From Actinomadura sp. K4S16 (GTDB lineage Bacteria; Actinomycetota; Actinomycetes; Streptosporangiales; Streptosporangiaceae): DNA of 64,000 bases. The position numbers and the translations under genes were made by a program. Positions 1 through 9,076 of the stretch are shown piece by piece (position 1 is the stretch's first letter; the number at the start of each line of letters is the position of its first letter). The DNA is taken from positions 930,001 through 994,000 of the forward strand of contig NZ_BDDE01000010.1 of NCBI RefSeq assembly GCF_008327685.1, in the 5' to 3' direction. The notes under the pieces are model-generated. The model saw only the letters and a program-made list of their open reading frames with translations. It was not told the DNA's origin and ran no database searches.

Positions 1-315
1 GACGGTCTCCATCATGCCCGGCATGCTGAACTTGGCGCCGGACCGCACGCTGACCAGGAGCGGGTCGTCGCTCTGGCCGAGCTTCTTGCCCATCGCCGAC
101 TCCAGGTCGGCCAGGTGCCGGTTCACCTCGTCCGCCAGTCCCTCGGGCAGGCTCCCGTGCTCGAGGTAGTGCCGGCAGGCCTCGGTCGTGATCGTGAACC
201 CCGGCGGCACGGGCAGCCCGAGATTGGTCATCTCGGCCAGGTTGGCGCCCTTGCCCCCCAGGAGGTCCTTGAGGTCCTTGTTTCCCTCAGTGAAGTCGTA
301 CACGAACTTCGGCAC
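1..315 (-). CDS. ppdK: Pyruvate, phosphate dikinase, N-terminal part (runs off the window)
   Basis: First 105 codons of PpdK, which interconverts ATP, pyruvate and phosphate with AMP, PEP and pyrophosphate in central metabolism. The start is GTG at 315, chosen because an AAGGAG Shine-Dalgarno lies 6 nt upstream. The protein opens [12 protein letters not shown] and continues with the glycine-rich [10 protein letters not shown] stretch of the nucleotide-binding PEP/pyruvate-binding domain and a [15 protein letters not shown] segment typical of PPDK. The phospho-histidine and PEP-binding domains lie beyond the window edge, so integrity cannot be judged. It is divergent from the GH15 gene at 642. 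Confidence 0.93.
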   Translation of the reverse strand, partial: MPKFVYDFTEGNKDLKDLLGGKGANLAEMTNLGLPVPPGFTITTEACRHYLEHGSLPEGLADEVNRHLADLESAMGKKLGQSDDPLLVSVRSGAKFSMPGMMETV

Positions 316-479
316 GGGGAGCTCCTTCTCGCTCCGGTTCCACCCAGTGGCAGTTCCGGGCCCGCGCCCGCGGGGCGGCGCGGCGTCGCACCACCCCGGG
401 CGGCGGGTCCGCTGCCCTGTTTGCCGGGACTGTACCCGCGAACTCGGGACTTGCTCGGCGCCCGGTGCGCCGAGGAGCG

Positions 480-527
480 TTGTCGCAGGTCAGACCGCGG
501 ATAATGGTCTATTCCAATAGGGAGACC
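480..527 (+). promoter_or_regulatory. Candidate promoter and small palindrome upstream of the GH15 gene
   Basis: The 325-bp gap between ppdK and the GH15 gene is mostly GC-rich, with one AT-richer patch. TTGTCG at 480-485 and GATAAT at 500-505 resemble -35 and -10 elements, with a short spacer. Directly after them GGTCTATT and AATAGGGAGACC (506-527) form an inverted repeat centred on CTATT-CC-AATAG, placed where an operator or the 5' end of the message would be. Only pattern evidence supports this. Confidence 0.35.
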
Positions 528-641
528 AAGGACACACCGCCACAAACCGCCGCCCCGGGCACCCCCCGCCCCGGGAGCGGCGCGCACCCATGACGTACCC
601 ACTGCGCGGGAGAGGGAATGATGAATCAAGGAGGTGACGTT

Positions 642-2528
642 GTGAGGCCGAAGGTCGCCGGCGGCCGAGCGGGAGACCCGTTCGCCCCCATCGCCGATTT
701 CGGGTTCCTGTCCGACTGCGAGACGACCGCCCTGGTCGCCCCCAGCGGAAACATCGAGTGGATGTGCCTGCCCAGGATGGACTCGCCGAGCGTGTTCGGC
801 TCCATCCTGGACCGCGACGCCGGATACTTCCGGGTCGGCCCGGCGGGCGTGGAGGTGCCCGCCGCGCAGCGCTACATCCCCGGGACCATGGTGATGGAGA
901 CCACCTGGTGGGTGCACGGCGGCTGGCTCGTCGTGACGGACGCGCTCCTCATGGGGCCCTGGCACCACGAGACGGAACGGTCCCACACGCACCGCAGGGC
1001 GCCGACCGACTACGACGCCGACCACGTCCTGCTGCGGATGGTGCGCTGCGTGAACGGGCAGGTCCAGGTCCGGCTCGACTGCATGCCGGTGTTCGACTAC
1101 GGGCAGACGCCGGCGCGCTGGGAGCACACCGGCTCCGGCTACCACGAGGCCGCCGCGCGCGGCAACGGCGTCGGGCTGCGGCTCACCACCGACATGAACG
1201 TCGGTTTCGAGGGGTCGCTCGCCACGTCGCGGACGCTGCTGAAGCAGGGCGAGTCCCGGTTCGTCGCGCTGTCCTGGAGCGAGCACGCGGCGCCCTCGTC
1301 GTGGGAGGAGGCGCAGGACCGGCTCGTCTGGACGGTCCACCACTGGCAGCACTGGCTCGACCGGGGCCGCTTCCCCGACCACCCGTGGCGCAGCCACCTG
1401 CAGCGCAGCGCGCTCACCCTGAAGGGCCTGACGTTCGCGCCGTCCGGCGCGGTGGCCGCGGCGGCGACCACGTCGCTGCCGGAGGCGCCGGGCGGCGACC
1501 GGAACTGGGACTACCGCTACACCTGGATCCGCGACTCCACCATGGCGCTGTGGGCGTTCTACACGCTCGGCTACGACTGGGAGGCCAACGACTTCTTCTA
1601 CTTCATCACCGACGTCGCCGAGGCCGCCGAGGGCAAGCTGCAGATCATGTACGGGCTGGACGGGCGGGAGGAGCTGCCCGAGTCCACGCTCGACCACCTC
1701 ACCGGCTACGACAACGCCCGCCCGGTGCGCATCGGCAACGAGGCGTACATGCAGGCGCAGCACGACGTGTGGGGCGCGATCATCGGCTCCATCTACCTGT
1801 TCGTGCGCAAGCGGGACCGGCTCGACGACCGGCTCTGGAAGATCGTCGTCAAGCAGGTCGAGGACGCCCTGGCCAACTGGCGGACGCCCGACTGCGGCAT
1901 GTGGGAGGTGCGCGGCGAGCCGCAGCACTTCACCTCGTCCAAGGTGTTCTGCTGGGTCGCTGCCGACCGCGGGGCGCGGCTCGCGCGCATCCGCGGCGAC
2001 CAGGAGCGGGCGCGCCGCTGGCAGGCCGCGGCCGACGAGATCCACGCCGACGTGCTCGCCAACGCGCTGGACGAGCGCGGCGTCTTCACCGCCCACTACG
2101 GCGCGACGGCGCTGGACGCCTCGGCGCTGCTGATCCCGCTGCTCGGCTTCCTGCCCGCCGACGACAAGCGCGTCCGGGAGACCGTCCTCGCCATCGCCGA
2201 CGAGCTGTCTGAGGACGACCTCGTCCTGCGCTACCGCGCGGCGGAGACCGACGACGGCTTCGAGTCGGACGAGGGCACCTTCACGATCTGCTCCTTCTGG
2301 CTGGTCAGCACCCTGGTGATGATCGGCGAGCTGGAGCGGGCCCGCGCCCTGTGCGAGAAGCTGCTGTCCTACGCGAGCCCGCTGCAGCTGTACGCCGAGG
2401 AGATCGACCCGCACACCGGCCGCCACCTCGGCAACTTCCCGCAGGCCTTCACCCACCTGGCGCTGATCAACGCCGTCATGCAGGTGATCAGGGCCGAGAA
2501 CCCCGAGGACCAGCCGCCCCTCGCCTGA
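642..2528 (+). CDS. Glycoside hydrolase family 15 protein (glucoamylase/trehalase type)
   Basis: A cytoplasmic GH15 (alpha/alpha)6-barrel enzyme of 628 residues; actinobacterial relatives act on alpha-glucosides such as trehalose. It has the N-terminal beta-sandwich start (PIADFGFLSDCETTALVAP, then GNIEWMCLPRMDSPSVFG). The barrel signature RNWDYRYTWIRDS begins near residue 287, and the C-terminal acidic motif ESDEGTFTICSFW places the likely catalytic base at E544. No signal peptide is visible. GTG at 642 is preferred because a perfect AAGGAGGTGA ribosome site sits 7 nt upstream; an in-frame ATG at 618 lies before that site and is less likely. Substrate (trehalose or maltodextrin) cannot be settled from sequence. 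Confidence 0.9.
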   Translation: MRPKVAGGRAGDPFAPIADFGFLSDCETTALVAPSGNIEWMCLPRMDSPSVFGSILDRDAGYFRVGPAGVEVPAAQRYIPGTMVMETTWWVHGGWLVVTDALLMGPWHHETERSHTHRRAPTDYDADHVLLRMVRCVNGQVQVRLDCMPVFDYGQTPARWEHTGSGYHEAAARGNGVGLRLTTDMNVGFEGSLATSRTLLKQGESRFVALSWSEHAAPSSWEEAQDRLVWTVHHWQHWLDRGRFPDHPWRSHLQRSALTLKGLTFAPSGAVAAAATTSLPEAPGGDRNWDYRYTWIRDSTMALWAFYTLGYDWEANDFFYFITDVAEAAEGKLQIMYGLDGREELPESTLDHLTGYDNARPVRIGNEAYMQAQHDVWGAIIGSIYLFVRKRDRLDDRLWKIVVKQVEDALANWRTPDCGMWEVRGEPQHFTSSKVFCWVAADRGARLARIRGDQERARRWQAAADEIHADVLANALDERGVFTAHYGATALDASALLIPLLGFLPADDKRVRETVLAIADELSEDDLVLRYRAAETDDGFESDEGTFTICSFWLVSTLVMIGELERARALCEKLLSYASPLQLYAEEIDPHTGRHLGNFPQAFTHLALINAVMQVIRAENPEDQPPLA

Positions 2529-2538
2529 CCCCCCGCAC

Positions 2539-2566
2539 CCGTGGCCGGGACCGTCCCCGGCCACGG
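2539..2566 (+). terminator. Hairpin just after the GH15 gene
   Basis: A near-perfect 12-bp stem (CCGTGGCCGGGA against TCCCCGGCCACGG) with a 3-nt loop lies 11 nt after the stop codon, without a T run. An almost identical hairpin occurs at 3945-3972 in the duplicated copy of this region. Confidence 0.55.
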
Positions 2567-2593
2567 GGTCCCTTGATCACGACTCGGCGACGA

Positions 2594-2615
2594 CCGCCCG
2601 GAGGGCGGGTTTTTT
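2594..2615 (+). terminator. Rho-independent terminator
   Basis: Stem CCGCCC/GGGCGG with a GGA loop is followed by six T residues, the classical intrinsic terminator layout. It ends the GH15 transcript just before the leaderless-type start at 2643. Confidence 0.8.
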
Positions 2616-2642
2616 GCCGATTGTCCGGCCTACCGTTTCGCC

Positions 2643-3836
2643 GTGACCACGCCACCATCTCCTGACGACGTCCCGGACGGCCCCGCGACGGACCCCGCCT
2701 GGGCACCTCCCGACACGCCCACGTCCGACACGCCCACGTCCGACACGGACGCCACGCCCGGCCCGGCCGACGCGGCCTCGCCGGCGGACGGCGCGGACGA
2801 GACCTCGCCCGCGGACGGTCCGGAACCCTCGCCCATCGCGGGCGAGCGGCCCGTTCGGGCGCGGACGAACGGCTTCGCCATCGCCGCCCTGGTCACCGGT
2901 GCCGTGGGCCTGGTCCTGTTCGCGATCGCCTTCGCCGTCGCCGCCCTGGTGCAGATCCGCCGCCGGGGAGGCCGCGGCAGGGGCCTCGCTCTCGGCGGGC
3001 TCGGCGCCTCGGCGGCCTGGCTCGCGGCAGCGGCGATCATCGCGGCGCTGTTCGGCGACTCGCTGTTCTCGGCCGGAGAAGGAGAGGCCGACCCGCGCCA
3101 GCGGGACGGCTACGTGCTGTCGTCGACCCTGAAGGTGGGTGACTGCTTCACGGCGCAGACCCGTGACTCGGCCGATCCGAACGTGTTTCCCAGCCGCTGT
3201 GACAGCCCCCACAACGGTGAGGTGGTGGCCAAGCCGACGCTCCCCGCCGGCCCCTTCCCCGGAGTCGGACGGCTCGCCGCCCAGGCGGCGGCGCTGTGCA
3301 AGGAACGCACCCCGGACAACGTGAAAAAAGTCGTGGACGACGATTTCGACGCGCGGGCCGAGCTTCCCAAGCGCAAGGACTGGGAGAACGGGAAGCGGAC
3401 TGTGACGTGCACGCTCGTCTACGTCGGCGAGGGCAAGTACGTCGGCGAGGGCAAGTCGCTCATCACTCCCCTCAGCCGCGCCGTGATCACTCCCCGGCAC
3501 GAGGCGATGTTCGAGCAGGGCGAATGCCTGGAGAAGTGGGACGAGAGCATGACCCCTCCGGTCGTGGACTGCGACCGGCCGCATAAGTTCCAGGTACTGG
3601 CGACGTACAAGCTCCAGGGCAAGGAGTACCCGGGCAGAGGGAAACTCGAGAGGATGGTCTCGAAGGGCTGCGCGAAGCGGGCGGCGGACATCTGGGGGAG
3701 CGATTCGCCGCCCGACGGCGTCTACCCCACGTTCTCCACTCCGACCGAGCAGGAGTGGAGACGCGGCTATCGGGACGTGTACTGCCTGATCGCGGGCAAC
3801 GGGCCGCTCAAGCGGTCGTTCGTGCCGAAGAAGTGA
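2643..3836 (+). CDS. DUF4190/septum-formation family membrane protein, copy 1
   Basis: 397 residues. The first 75 are disordered and rich in Pro, Asp and Thr, with a PTSDTPTSDT repeat. Residues about 77-145 hold two hydrophobic helices with the FAIAALVTGAVGLVLFAIAF pattern of DUF4190. The outer part carries the septum-formation type fold, with paired KVGDCF and QGECLEKW segments and conserved cysteines at about 167, 186 and 220. Such proteins are envelope proteins of actinomycetes with unproved function. The GTG start follows TACCGT by 6 nt with no Shine-Dalgarno, so the message is probably leaderless. It is a close paralogue of the next gene, both within a tandem duplication. Confidence 0.8.
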   Translation: MTTPPSPDDVPDGPATDPAWAPPDTPTSDTPTSDTDATPGPADAASPADGADETSPADGPEPSPIAGERPVRARTNGFAIAALVTGAVGLVLFAIAFAVAALVQIRRRGGRGRGLALGGLGASAAWLAAAAIIAALFGDSLFSAGEGEADPRQRDGYVLSSTLKVGDCFTAQTRDSADPNVFPSRCDSPHNGEVVAKPTLPAGPFPGVGRLAAQAAALCKERTPDNVKKVVDDDFDARAELPKRKDWENGKRTVTCTLVYVGEGKYVGEGKSLITPLSRAVITPRHEAMFEQGECLEKWDESMTPPVVDCDRPHKFQVLATYKLQGKEYPGRGKLERMVSKGCAKRAADIWGSDSPPDGVYPTFSTPTEQEWRRGYRDVYCLIAGNGPLKRSFVPKK

Positions 3837-3944
3837 CGTCCCCGCCGGCTACCGGACGCGGTCGAACACGACCACCGAGTCGTTCACCGGGATCCGATGG
3901 GCTGACAACCCTGAGGACCAGCCGCCCCTCGCCTGCCCCCGCGC

Positions 3945-3972
3945 CCGTGGCCGGGACCGTCCCCGGCCACGG
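3945..3972 (+). terminator. Duplicated copy of the GH15 downstream hairpin
   Basis: Same 12-bp stem and CCG loop as 2539-2566, carried along in the tandem duplication and kept nearly unchanged although its parent gene is not here. Confidence 0.5.
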
Positions 3973-4005
3973 GATTCCTTGATCACGACTCGGCGACGAC
4001 CGCCG

Positions 4006-4020
4006 AAAAGCCCGGCTTTT
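4006..4020 (+). terminator. Diverged terminator copy with perfect stem
   Basis: AAAAGCC, one C, GGCTTTT: a perfect 7-bp inverted repeat with a terminal T run at the place of the 2594-2615 terminator. The sequence differs from the first copy but still pairs and ends in T, which suggests the terminating function was kept. Confidence 0.5.
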
Positions 4021-4047
4021 ACCAATTGTCCGGCCTACCGTTTCGCC

Positions 4048-5211
4048 GTGACCACGCCACCATCCCCTGACGACATCTCGGACGCCTCCGCTCCGAGCCC
4101 CGACTGGGCACCTCCCGACACGCTCACATCCGACGCGGACGTCGCGCCCGGCCCGACGGACGAGACCCCGCCGGCGGACACCGCGCACGAGCCCCCGCCG
4201 GAGGACGGTCCGGAGCGTCCTTCCGGCGGCGACGAGCGGCCCGGCCGGCCGCGGACGAACCGGTTCGCCATCGCCGCCCTGGTCACCGGCATTGTCGGCC
4301 TGGCGCTGCTCTCGATCGCGTTCGCCGTCGCCGCGCTCGTCCAACTCCGCCGCCGGGGAGGCAGGGGCACGGGCCTCGCTCTCGGCGGGCTCGGCGCCTC
4401 GGCGGCGTGGCTCGCGGCGGCGGCGGTCGTCGCGGCGCTGTTCGGCGATTCGCTGTTCTCGGCCGAAGACGGGGAATCCGACCCGCGCCGCCGGGACGGG
4501 TACGTGCTGCCGTCGACCTTGAAGGTGGGCGACTGCTTCACGGCGCAGACCCATGACTCGGCCGACCACTACGTGTATCCCAGCCCCTGTGCCAACCCCC
4601 ACAACGGTGAGGTGGTCGCCGAGGCGGCGCTGCCCGCCGGGCCGTTCCCAGGAGTCCAGCGGCTCACGGCCCAAGCGGCGGCGCTGTGCAAGGAACGAAC
4701 CCCGGACAGCGTGAAGAGGGTCACGGCCAAGGATTTCGACCCACGGGCCGAGGTCCCCGGGCGCAAGGACTGGGAGAGCGGGAAGCGGACCGTGACGTGC
4801 ACGCTCGTCTACGTCGGCGAGAACAACACGCTCACCGCACCGCTCGACCGCGCCTTCATCGTCCCCAAGTACGAGACGGATTTCGAGCAGGGCGACTGCC
4901 TGGAGAAGTGGGACGAGTACATGGCCCCTCCGGTCGTGGATTGCGATCTGCCGCATCAGTACCAGGTGCTGGCGACGTACAGGCTGCGGGGCAAGGAGTA
5001 CCCGGGAGACAAGAGACTCGACGAGATGATCCTGGAGGGCTGCGCGGAGCGCGCGGTGAAGGTCTGGAAGAGCGACCCGCCGCTGGACAAGGTCGACCCC
5101 ACGTACTCGGCGCCGACCAAGGAGAGCTGGGAATCCGGCAATCGGGACGTGTACTGCCTGATCACGGGCAGGAACGGGCCGCTCAAGCGGTCGTTCGTGC
5201 CGAAGAAGTGA
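4048..5211 (+). CDS. DUF4190/septum-formation family membrane protein, copy 2
   Basis: 387 residues, clearly a tandem paralogue of the gene at 2643: same MTTPPSPDD start, acidic Pro-rich tail, two-helix DUF4190 unit and Cys-containing outer domain with KVGDCFTAQT and QGDCLEKWDEY. Both copies end identically in NGPLKRSFVPKK. The disordered N-terminus has diverged most. GTG at 4048 is chosen over an upstream in-frame ATG at 3979 because it matches copy 1 and has the same TACCGT box 6 nt upstream. Both copies are intact, so dosage or specialised roles are possible. Function is unproved. Confidence 0.8.
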   Translation: MTTPPSPDDISDASAPSPDWAPPDTLTSDADVAPGPTDETPPADTAHEPPPEDGPERPSGGDERPGRPRTNRFAIAALVTGIVGLALLSIAFAVAALVQLRRRGGRGTGLALGGLGASAAWLAAAAVVAALFGDSLFSAEDGESDPRRRDGYVLPSTLKVGDCFTAQTHDSADHYVYPSPCANPHNGEVVAEAALPAGPFPGVQRLTAQAAALCKERTPDSVKRVTAKDFDPRAEVPGRKDWESGKRTVTCTLVYVGENNTLTAPLDRAFIVPKYETDFEQGDCLEKWDEYMAPPVVDCDLPHQYQVLATYRLRGKEYPGDKRLDEMILEGCAERAVKVWKSDPPLDKVDPTYSAPTKESWESGNRDVYCLITGRNGPLKRSFVPKK

Positions 5212-5219
5212 CGTCCCCG

Positions 5220-5251
5220 CCGGGCCGCCGCCACAGCGGGCGGCGGCCCGG
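5220..5251. terminator. Bidirectional hairpin between copy 2 and secDF
   Basis: Perfect 13-bp stem CCGGGCCGCCGCC against GGCGGCGGCCCGG with a 6-nt loop. It lies between two convergent genes and can serve both. Confidence 0.7.
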
Positions 5252-5257
5252 ACGGGG

Positions 5258-7528
5258 TCAGACGACGGCGCCCGAGTCGTCGGGGGTGCGGCGGGCGGGC
5301 CTGGACTTCTGCTTCGGCTGGGGCGGCGGGGCCTTCGTGCGGCGCTCCAGCACCACCGCCAGCGGCGTCGCGGTGAAGACGCTGGAGTAGGTGCCGACGA
5401 CGATGCCGATCAGGAGCGCGACGGCGAAGTCCGTCAGGGAGTCGCCGCCGAGGACGGCCAGGGCCGCCAGGATGAACAGGGCGCCCACCCCGGTGTTGAT
5501 CGTCCGCGGGACGGTCTGCAGGGTGCCCCGGTTCGCGATGTCGGCGAACCGGCCCTTCGGGTTCGCCGTCCACATCTCCCGGACGCGGTCGAACACGACC
5601 ACCGAGTCGTTCACCGAGTAGCCGATGATCGTGAGCAGCGCGGCGAGGAAGACGCCGTCGATCGGCTTGCCGAGCCAGGCGAAGACCCCGGTGACGATCG
5701 TGATGTCGTGGAACATCGCGAGGACCGAGCCCGCCGCGAACGTCCACCGGAACCGGATCGTCAGGTAGGCGAGCTGGGCCAGCAGGGCCACGGCGAGGGC
5801 GATGAGCGCCTTGGTCCGCAGCTCGTCGCCGAGGCTGGGGCCGATCAGCTCGTCGCGCTGCTTGACGGCGCCGCCGCCCTCCTTCGCGAGGGCGTCCTGG
5901 ATGCGCTTCTCCTCCGCGTTGCCCAGGTCGGACGTCCGGACGGAGATGTCGTCCTTCCCCGAGGTCTGGACGACGGCGCGCGGGAACCCGGCGTCGGCGA
6001 CGGCGGCGCGGGCGGTGTCGATGTCGACGTGCCTGCTGGTGGAGTACTCGACCAGGCGGCCGCCGGTGAACTCCACGCCGAAGTTCAGGCCGCGGGCGAA
6101 GATCCCCGTGACCGCGAGGACGACGGCGAGCGCGGACAGGCCCAGCCAGAGCCGGCTGCGCTTCATGATGTCGGGGCCGCTGTTCTCCAGCCACGACCGG
6201 ATGCGGCCGGAGCCGCCGAGGCCGCCCGCCCTGCCCTTGCTGAGCCTCGGCATGCGCGCGGCGGCGGCGTCGGTGAGGACCCGGCTCAGCAGCATCGCGG
6301 AGACGAGGGAGCCCAGCACGCCGATGGTCAGCGTGACGCCGAAGCCCCGGACCGGCCCGGAGGCCAGGAAGAACAGCAGGCCACCGGCCAGCAGGGTCGT
6401 GACGGCCGAGTCGGCGATCGCGGACCAGGCCTTGTCGAACCCGACGGCCAGCGCCGCCCGCGCGCCGCGGCCCGGCGCCGCGGCCCGCTCCTCCCGCGCG
6501 CGTTCGAAGGCCAGCACGTTGGCGTCGATCGCCATGCCGATGGCCAGGACGAACCCGGCGAGGCCCGGCAGCGTCAGGGTGGCGCCGACGGCGACGAGGG
6601 CGCCGTAGGAGATCAGCGCGTACCCGGCGAGCGCGACCGTGGCGAGCAGGCCGGCCAGCCGGTAGACGGCCACGATGAACAGGCCGGTCAGCAGGATGCC
6701 GATGACGGCGGCGCGGGCGCTGGCGTCGATCGCCTCGTCGCCGAGCGTCGGGCCGACCACCCGCTGCTCGATGATCTTCACCGGGACGGGCAGCGAGCCG
6801 CCCTGGATGAGCGCCGCGAGGTCCTTGGCCTCGTCCGGGCTGAAGTCCCCGGTGATCTGGGTGGAGCCGCCGGTGATGCCGACGCCGCAGGCGACGCTCT
6901 CGGTGACCTGCGGCGAGGAGATCACCTTGCCGTCCAGGACGATGGCGACGCGGCGCTCGTCGCCGACCGCGCAGGCGGCCTTGGCGGTCAGCCGCTCCCA
7001 GGTGGCGCCCCCGCCGCCCTTGAACTTGACGTCGACGGCCCAGCCGCCGAGGTTCTGCGGGTCGTAGGAGGCGCTCGCCGAGCCGATCCCGGCGCCGGTG
7101 AGCGCGGCGGGGCCGATGAGGATCTGCTGCCCGCTCTCATCCGGGATCTGCTGCTGCCCCTTGGCCGGAGCGCCGCCCCCGGCCAGCACCGGATGGGCGG
7201 TGAGCTGCGCGGTCTTGCCGATGGCCTCGGCGGCGCGGGTCGGGTCCTGGACGTCCGGCAGCTCGACGATCAGCCGCCGGTCCCCGGACCGGGTGATGGA
7301 CGACTCGGCGACCCCGAGCGCGTCGACGCGCCGGTGCAGCACCTCGCGGGCGCGGTCGGTGGACTCCCGGTCGGCCTTCACGGTCGGGGAGTCCTGCGTC
7401 TCCAGGACGATCTGGGTGCCGCCGCGGAGGTCGAGGCCGAGGCGGGCGGGTTTGGACCAGGCGAAGTAGAACGATGTGGCGAGCACGGCGAACGCCAGTA
7501 CCGCCCGCACCACGTTGGCGCGAGTCAA
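5258..7528 (-). CDS. secDF: Protein translocase subunit SecDF (natural fusion)
   Basis: 756-residue fusion of SecD and SecF, membrane partners of SecYEG that use proton motive force to pull exported proteins outward. The SecD half has helix 1, the GLDLRGGTQIVLE motif, a large periplasmic-type P1 region and helices 2-6 ending in the AIGMAIDANVLAFERAREE motif. The SecF half starts near residue 450 with GLNFGVEFTGGRLVEY and repeats the plan with IGYSVNDSVVVFDRVRE. Start TTG at 7528 is chosen because GGAGG lies 6 nt before it; an in-frame GTG at 7543 has no such site. A 63-nt gap separates it from the small gene upstream on the same strand. Confidence 0.93.
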   Translation of the reverse strand: MTRANVVRAVLAFAVLATSFYFAWSKPARLGLDLRGGTQIVLETQDSPTVKADRESTDRAREVLHRRVDALGVAESSITRSGDRRLIVELPDVQDPTRAAEAIGKTAQLTAHPVLAGGGAPAKGQQQIPDESGQQILIGPAALTGAGIGSASASYDPQNLGGWAVDVKFKGGGGATWERLTAKAACAVGDERRVAIVLDGKVISSPQVTESVACGVGITGGSTQITGDFSPDEAKDLAALIQGGSLPVPVKIIEQRVVGPTLGDEAIDASARAAVIGILLTGLFIVAVYRLAGLLATVALAGYALISYGALVAVGATLTLPGLAGFVLAIGMAIDANVLAFERAREERAAAPGRGARAALAVGFDKAWSAIADSAVTTLLAGGLLFFLASGPVRGFGVTLTIGVLGSLVSAMLLSRVLTDAAAARMPRLSKGRAGGLGGSGRIRSWLENSGPDIMKRSRLWLGLSALAVVLAVTGIFARGLNFGVEFTGGRLVEYSTSRHVDIDTARAAVADAGFPRAVVQTSGKDDISVRTSDLGNAEEKRIQDALAKEGGGAVKQRDELIGPSLGDELRTKALIALAVALLAQLAYLTIRFRWTFAAGSVLAMFHDITIVTGVFAWLGKPIDGVFLAALLTIIGYSVNDSVVVFDRVREMWTANPKGRFADIANRGTLQTVPRTINTGVGALFILAALAVLGGDSLTDFAVALLIGIVVGTYSSVFTATPLAVVLERRTKAPPPQPKQKSRPARRTPDDSGAVV

Positions 7529-7591
7529 GGGGAACCTCCACACAGGGGCTACGGCACCGCACGCGGGCGTGCGGCACCGGGGACGGAGAAC

Positions 7592-8035
7592 TCAGATCCC
7601 TGTGGAGGCGGGCGGAGCGCGCCCGCGCGGGGCGCCCCTCGGCGCGACGTCGGGCGGGACGTGCGCGGCGGCGGCCCGGACGAGGCGTCCGGACCGCGGC
7701 TCGGTCGCGGCGCCGGACGCCGGGAGCGTCGCGTGCTCGGGCTGGGCGCTCGGCGCCGCCGCCCCCGCCGCGTGGAGCGCGGCGGCGGCGATCGCGGTCT
7801 GCGTACGCCCGGCCGCGCGCTGCTTGCCGGAGAGCCGGGTGCGGGACGGCGCCTGTTGCACCACCCCGGCGCGGACGCCGGAGACCGTCCCGGTGGAGGG
7901 CGCCCTGCCCGGCGCGCCCGCGCCGGCCGGGACGCCGGCGCCGACCGGTCCGGCGACGAAGCCGAGGAGGCCGAGCACGACGACGAGCAGCCGGGCGACG
8001 GGACGGCGGAAGGCGGGGTGGCGCTCGTCGCCCAT
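7592..8035 (-). CDS. Small putative exported protein, unknown
   Basis: 147 residues with a basic N-terminus, one hydrophobic segment (LLVVVLGLLGFVAG, about 16-30) that looks like a signal peptide or anchor, and an Ala/Arg/Pro-rich remainder without known domain. ATG at 8035 has a GGGAGG-rich ribosome site about 8 nt upstream. It lies 63 nt upstream of secDF on the same strand and may be co-transcribed. The low-complexity composition means it could be poorly conserved. I do not recognise a family. Confidence 0.5.
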   Translation of the reverse strand: MGDERHPAFRRPVARLLVVVLGLLGFVAGPVGAGVPAGAGAPGRAPSTGTVSGVRAGVVQQAPSRTRLSGKQRAAGRTQTAIAAAALHAAGAAAPSAQPEHATLPASGAATEPRSGRLVRAAAAHVPPDVAPRGAPRGRAPPASTGI

Positions 8036-8332
8036 TCCGCCCTCCCTCCCAGGTCTCCGGCGGCCGCTCGCCCGGCCGTTCCCGCCAACCTAGCCCACTT
8101 TCCTCCGGGCGGCGCGCACCCTGACCTGGCAGGCGAAAGCGTGAAAGCAGGCTCGTCAAGAAGGGGTTGCGTGACAAAGCCCTTGCCCTCCCCCGCGCAC
8201 CCGGCCTTACCAGCAGACACTGGCGAGTGTCCCGATCCGGCCACGCCGCAGTCGACCGCCCGCCATTGCCTGCGCCATTTATGCGAATTACTTTCGCGTA
8301 TGCCCACCCCGAACCGGACAGAGGAGTATCCG

Positions 8333-9010
8333 GTGGCACGAATCAGACAGACCGCGATCGTCGGGACCGCCGCGCTGGCCGTCCTCGCCGCGGGGGTCGC
8401 CCCCGCGTACGCCGCGGGCACCACCATCCGCAAGGGCTCGGCCACGGCCGCTGCCTACTCCGGCAACGTGCAGGCCTCGCTGCTCGGCACCGCGACGGTC
8501 AGCAGCTCGCTCGGCGGCGGCTCCTGCAGCCAGTCGACGATGACCGGCGCCATCAGCTCGGACGGCAGCGGACTCAACGTCAGCTCGGCGACCTTCACCG
8601 GCGACGGCGGCGGCCCCTGCAGCGGCAGCACCAGCTCGACGATCACCGCGCAGAGCCTGCCGTGGACGGGCGGCAACGTCACCTACGACCCCAACCACAC
8701 CGGCGGCCGGGACGCCACCGTCACGATCGCCAACTTCAAGGTGAAGGCCGTGGTGAACATCTTCGGCGGCATCACCTGCGTGTTCGGCGGCAACCTCACC
8801 GCCAACGGCTACAACGGCGACAACGCCTCGCGGCCCGTCACCTCCAGCGGCGACGCGCAGGTCGGCGTGCAGAACGCCACGGTCAACAAGCAGTCGGGCA
8901 GCAGCTTCCTCTGCCCGTCCACCGCCACCGTGACCGCCACGTACGCGCTGCGCGGCGAGTCGGTCGCCGGATCCGGCACCTACGACCAGGCCCTCTACGT
9001 CACGAGCTGA
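8333..9010 (+). CDS. Secreted Ser/Thr/Gly-rich protein, unknown
   Basis: 225 residues. The start GTG at 8333 follows AGAGGAG by 6 nt. A clear Sec signal peptide (ARIRQTAIVGTAALAVLAAG, then VAPAYA-AGT, cleavage about 28) leads a mature domain of beta-prone repeats rich in Gly, Ser, Thr and Asn with two paired cysteine segments (SCSQSTMTG, GPCSGSTSS) and later Cys in GGITCVFGG and SSFLCPST. No transmembrane segment follows. It looks like a small extracellular beta-sandwich protein; no catalytic motif is visible. A strong hairpin follows 66 nt after the stop. Confidence 0.8.
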   Translation: MARIRQTAIVGTAALAVLAAGVAPAYAAGTTIRKGSATAAAYSGNVQASLLGTATVSSSLGGGSCSQSTMTGAISSDGSGLNVSSATFTGDGGGPCSGSTSSTITAQSLPWTGGNVTYDPNHTGGRDATVTIANFKVKAVVNIFGGITCVFGGNLTANGYNGDNASRPVTSSGDAQVGVQNATVNKQSGSSFLCPSTATVTATYALRGESVAGSGTYDQALYVTS

Positions 9011-9076
9011 CGGGAGGCCGGAACGGAGCTCCCCAGGAGGCGGCAGGGCCCCTCCCAGTACGTGCTCCCAGGAAAG

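Larger units (their letters stand above)
3838..4047 (+). repeat. Duplication junction between the two septum-formation paralogues
   Basis: This intergenic stretch is a mosaic. 3852-3889 is a perfect 38-bp copy of secDF coding DNA at 5579-5616. About 3900-3935 resembles the last codons of the GH15 gene (2497-2530). The rest repeats the GH15-to-paralogue intergenic region, including its hairpin (3945-3972). The intrinsic terminator of the first copy has drifted into a different inverted repeat, AAAAGCC-C-GGCTTTT, at 4006-4020. The leaderless promoter patch before the next GTG is also copied. Confidence 0.85.

Noticed and set aside
5708..9010. 1100-codon plus-strand open frame antisense to secDF
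   Set aside because: Composition follows third-position GC of the opposite-strand gene and no domain pattern appears, except its last 225 codons, which are the real secreted-protein gene starting at 8333.
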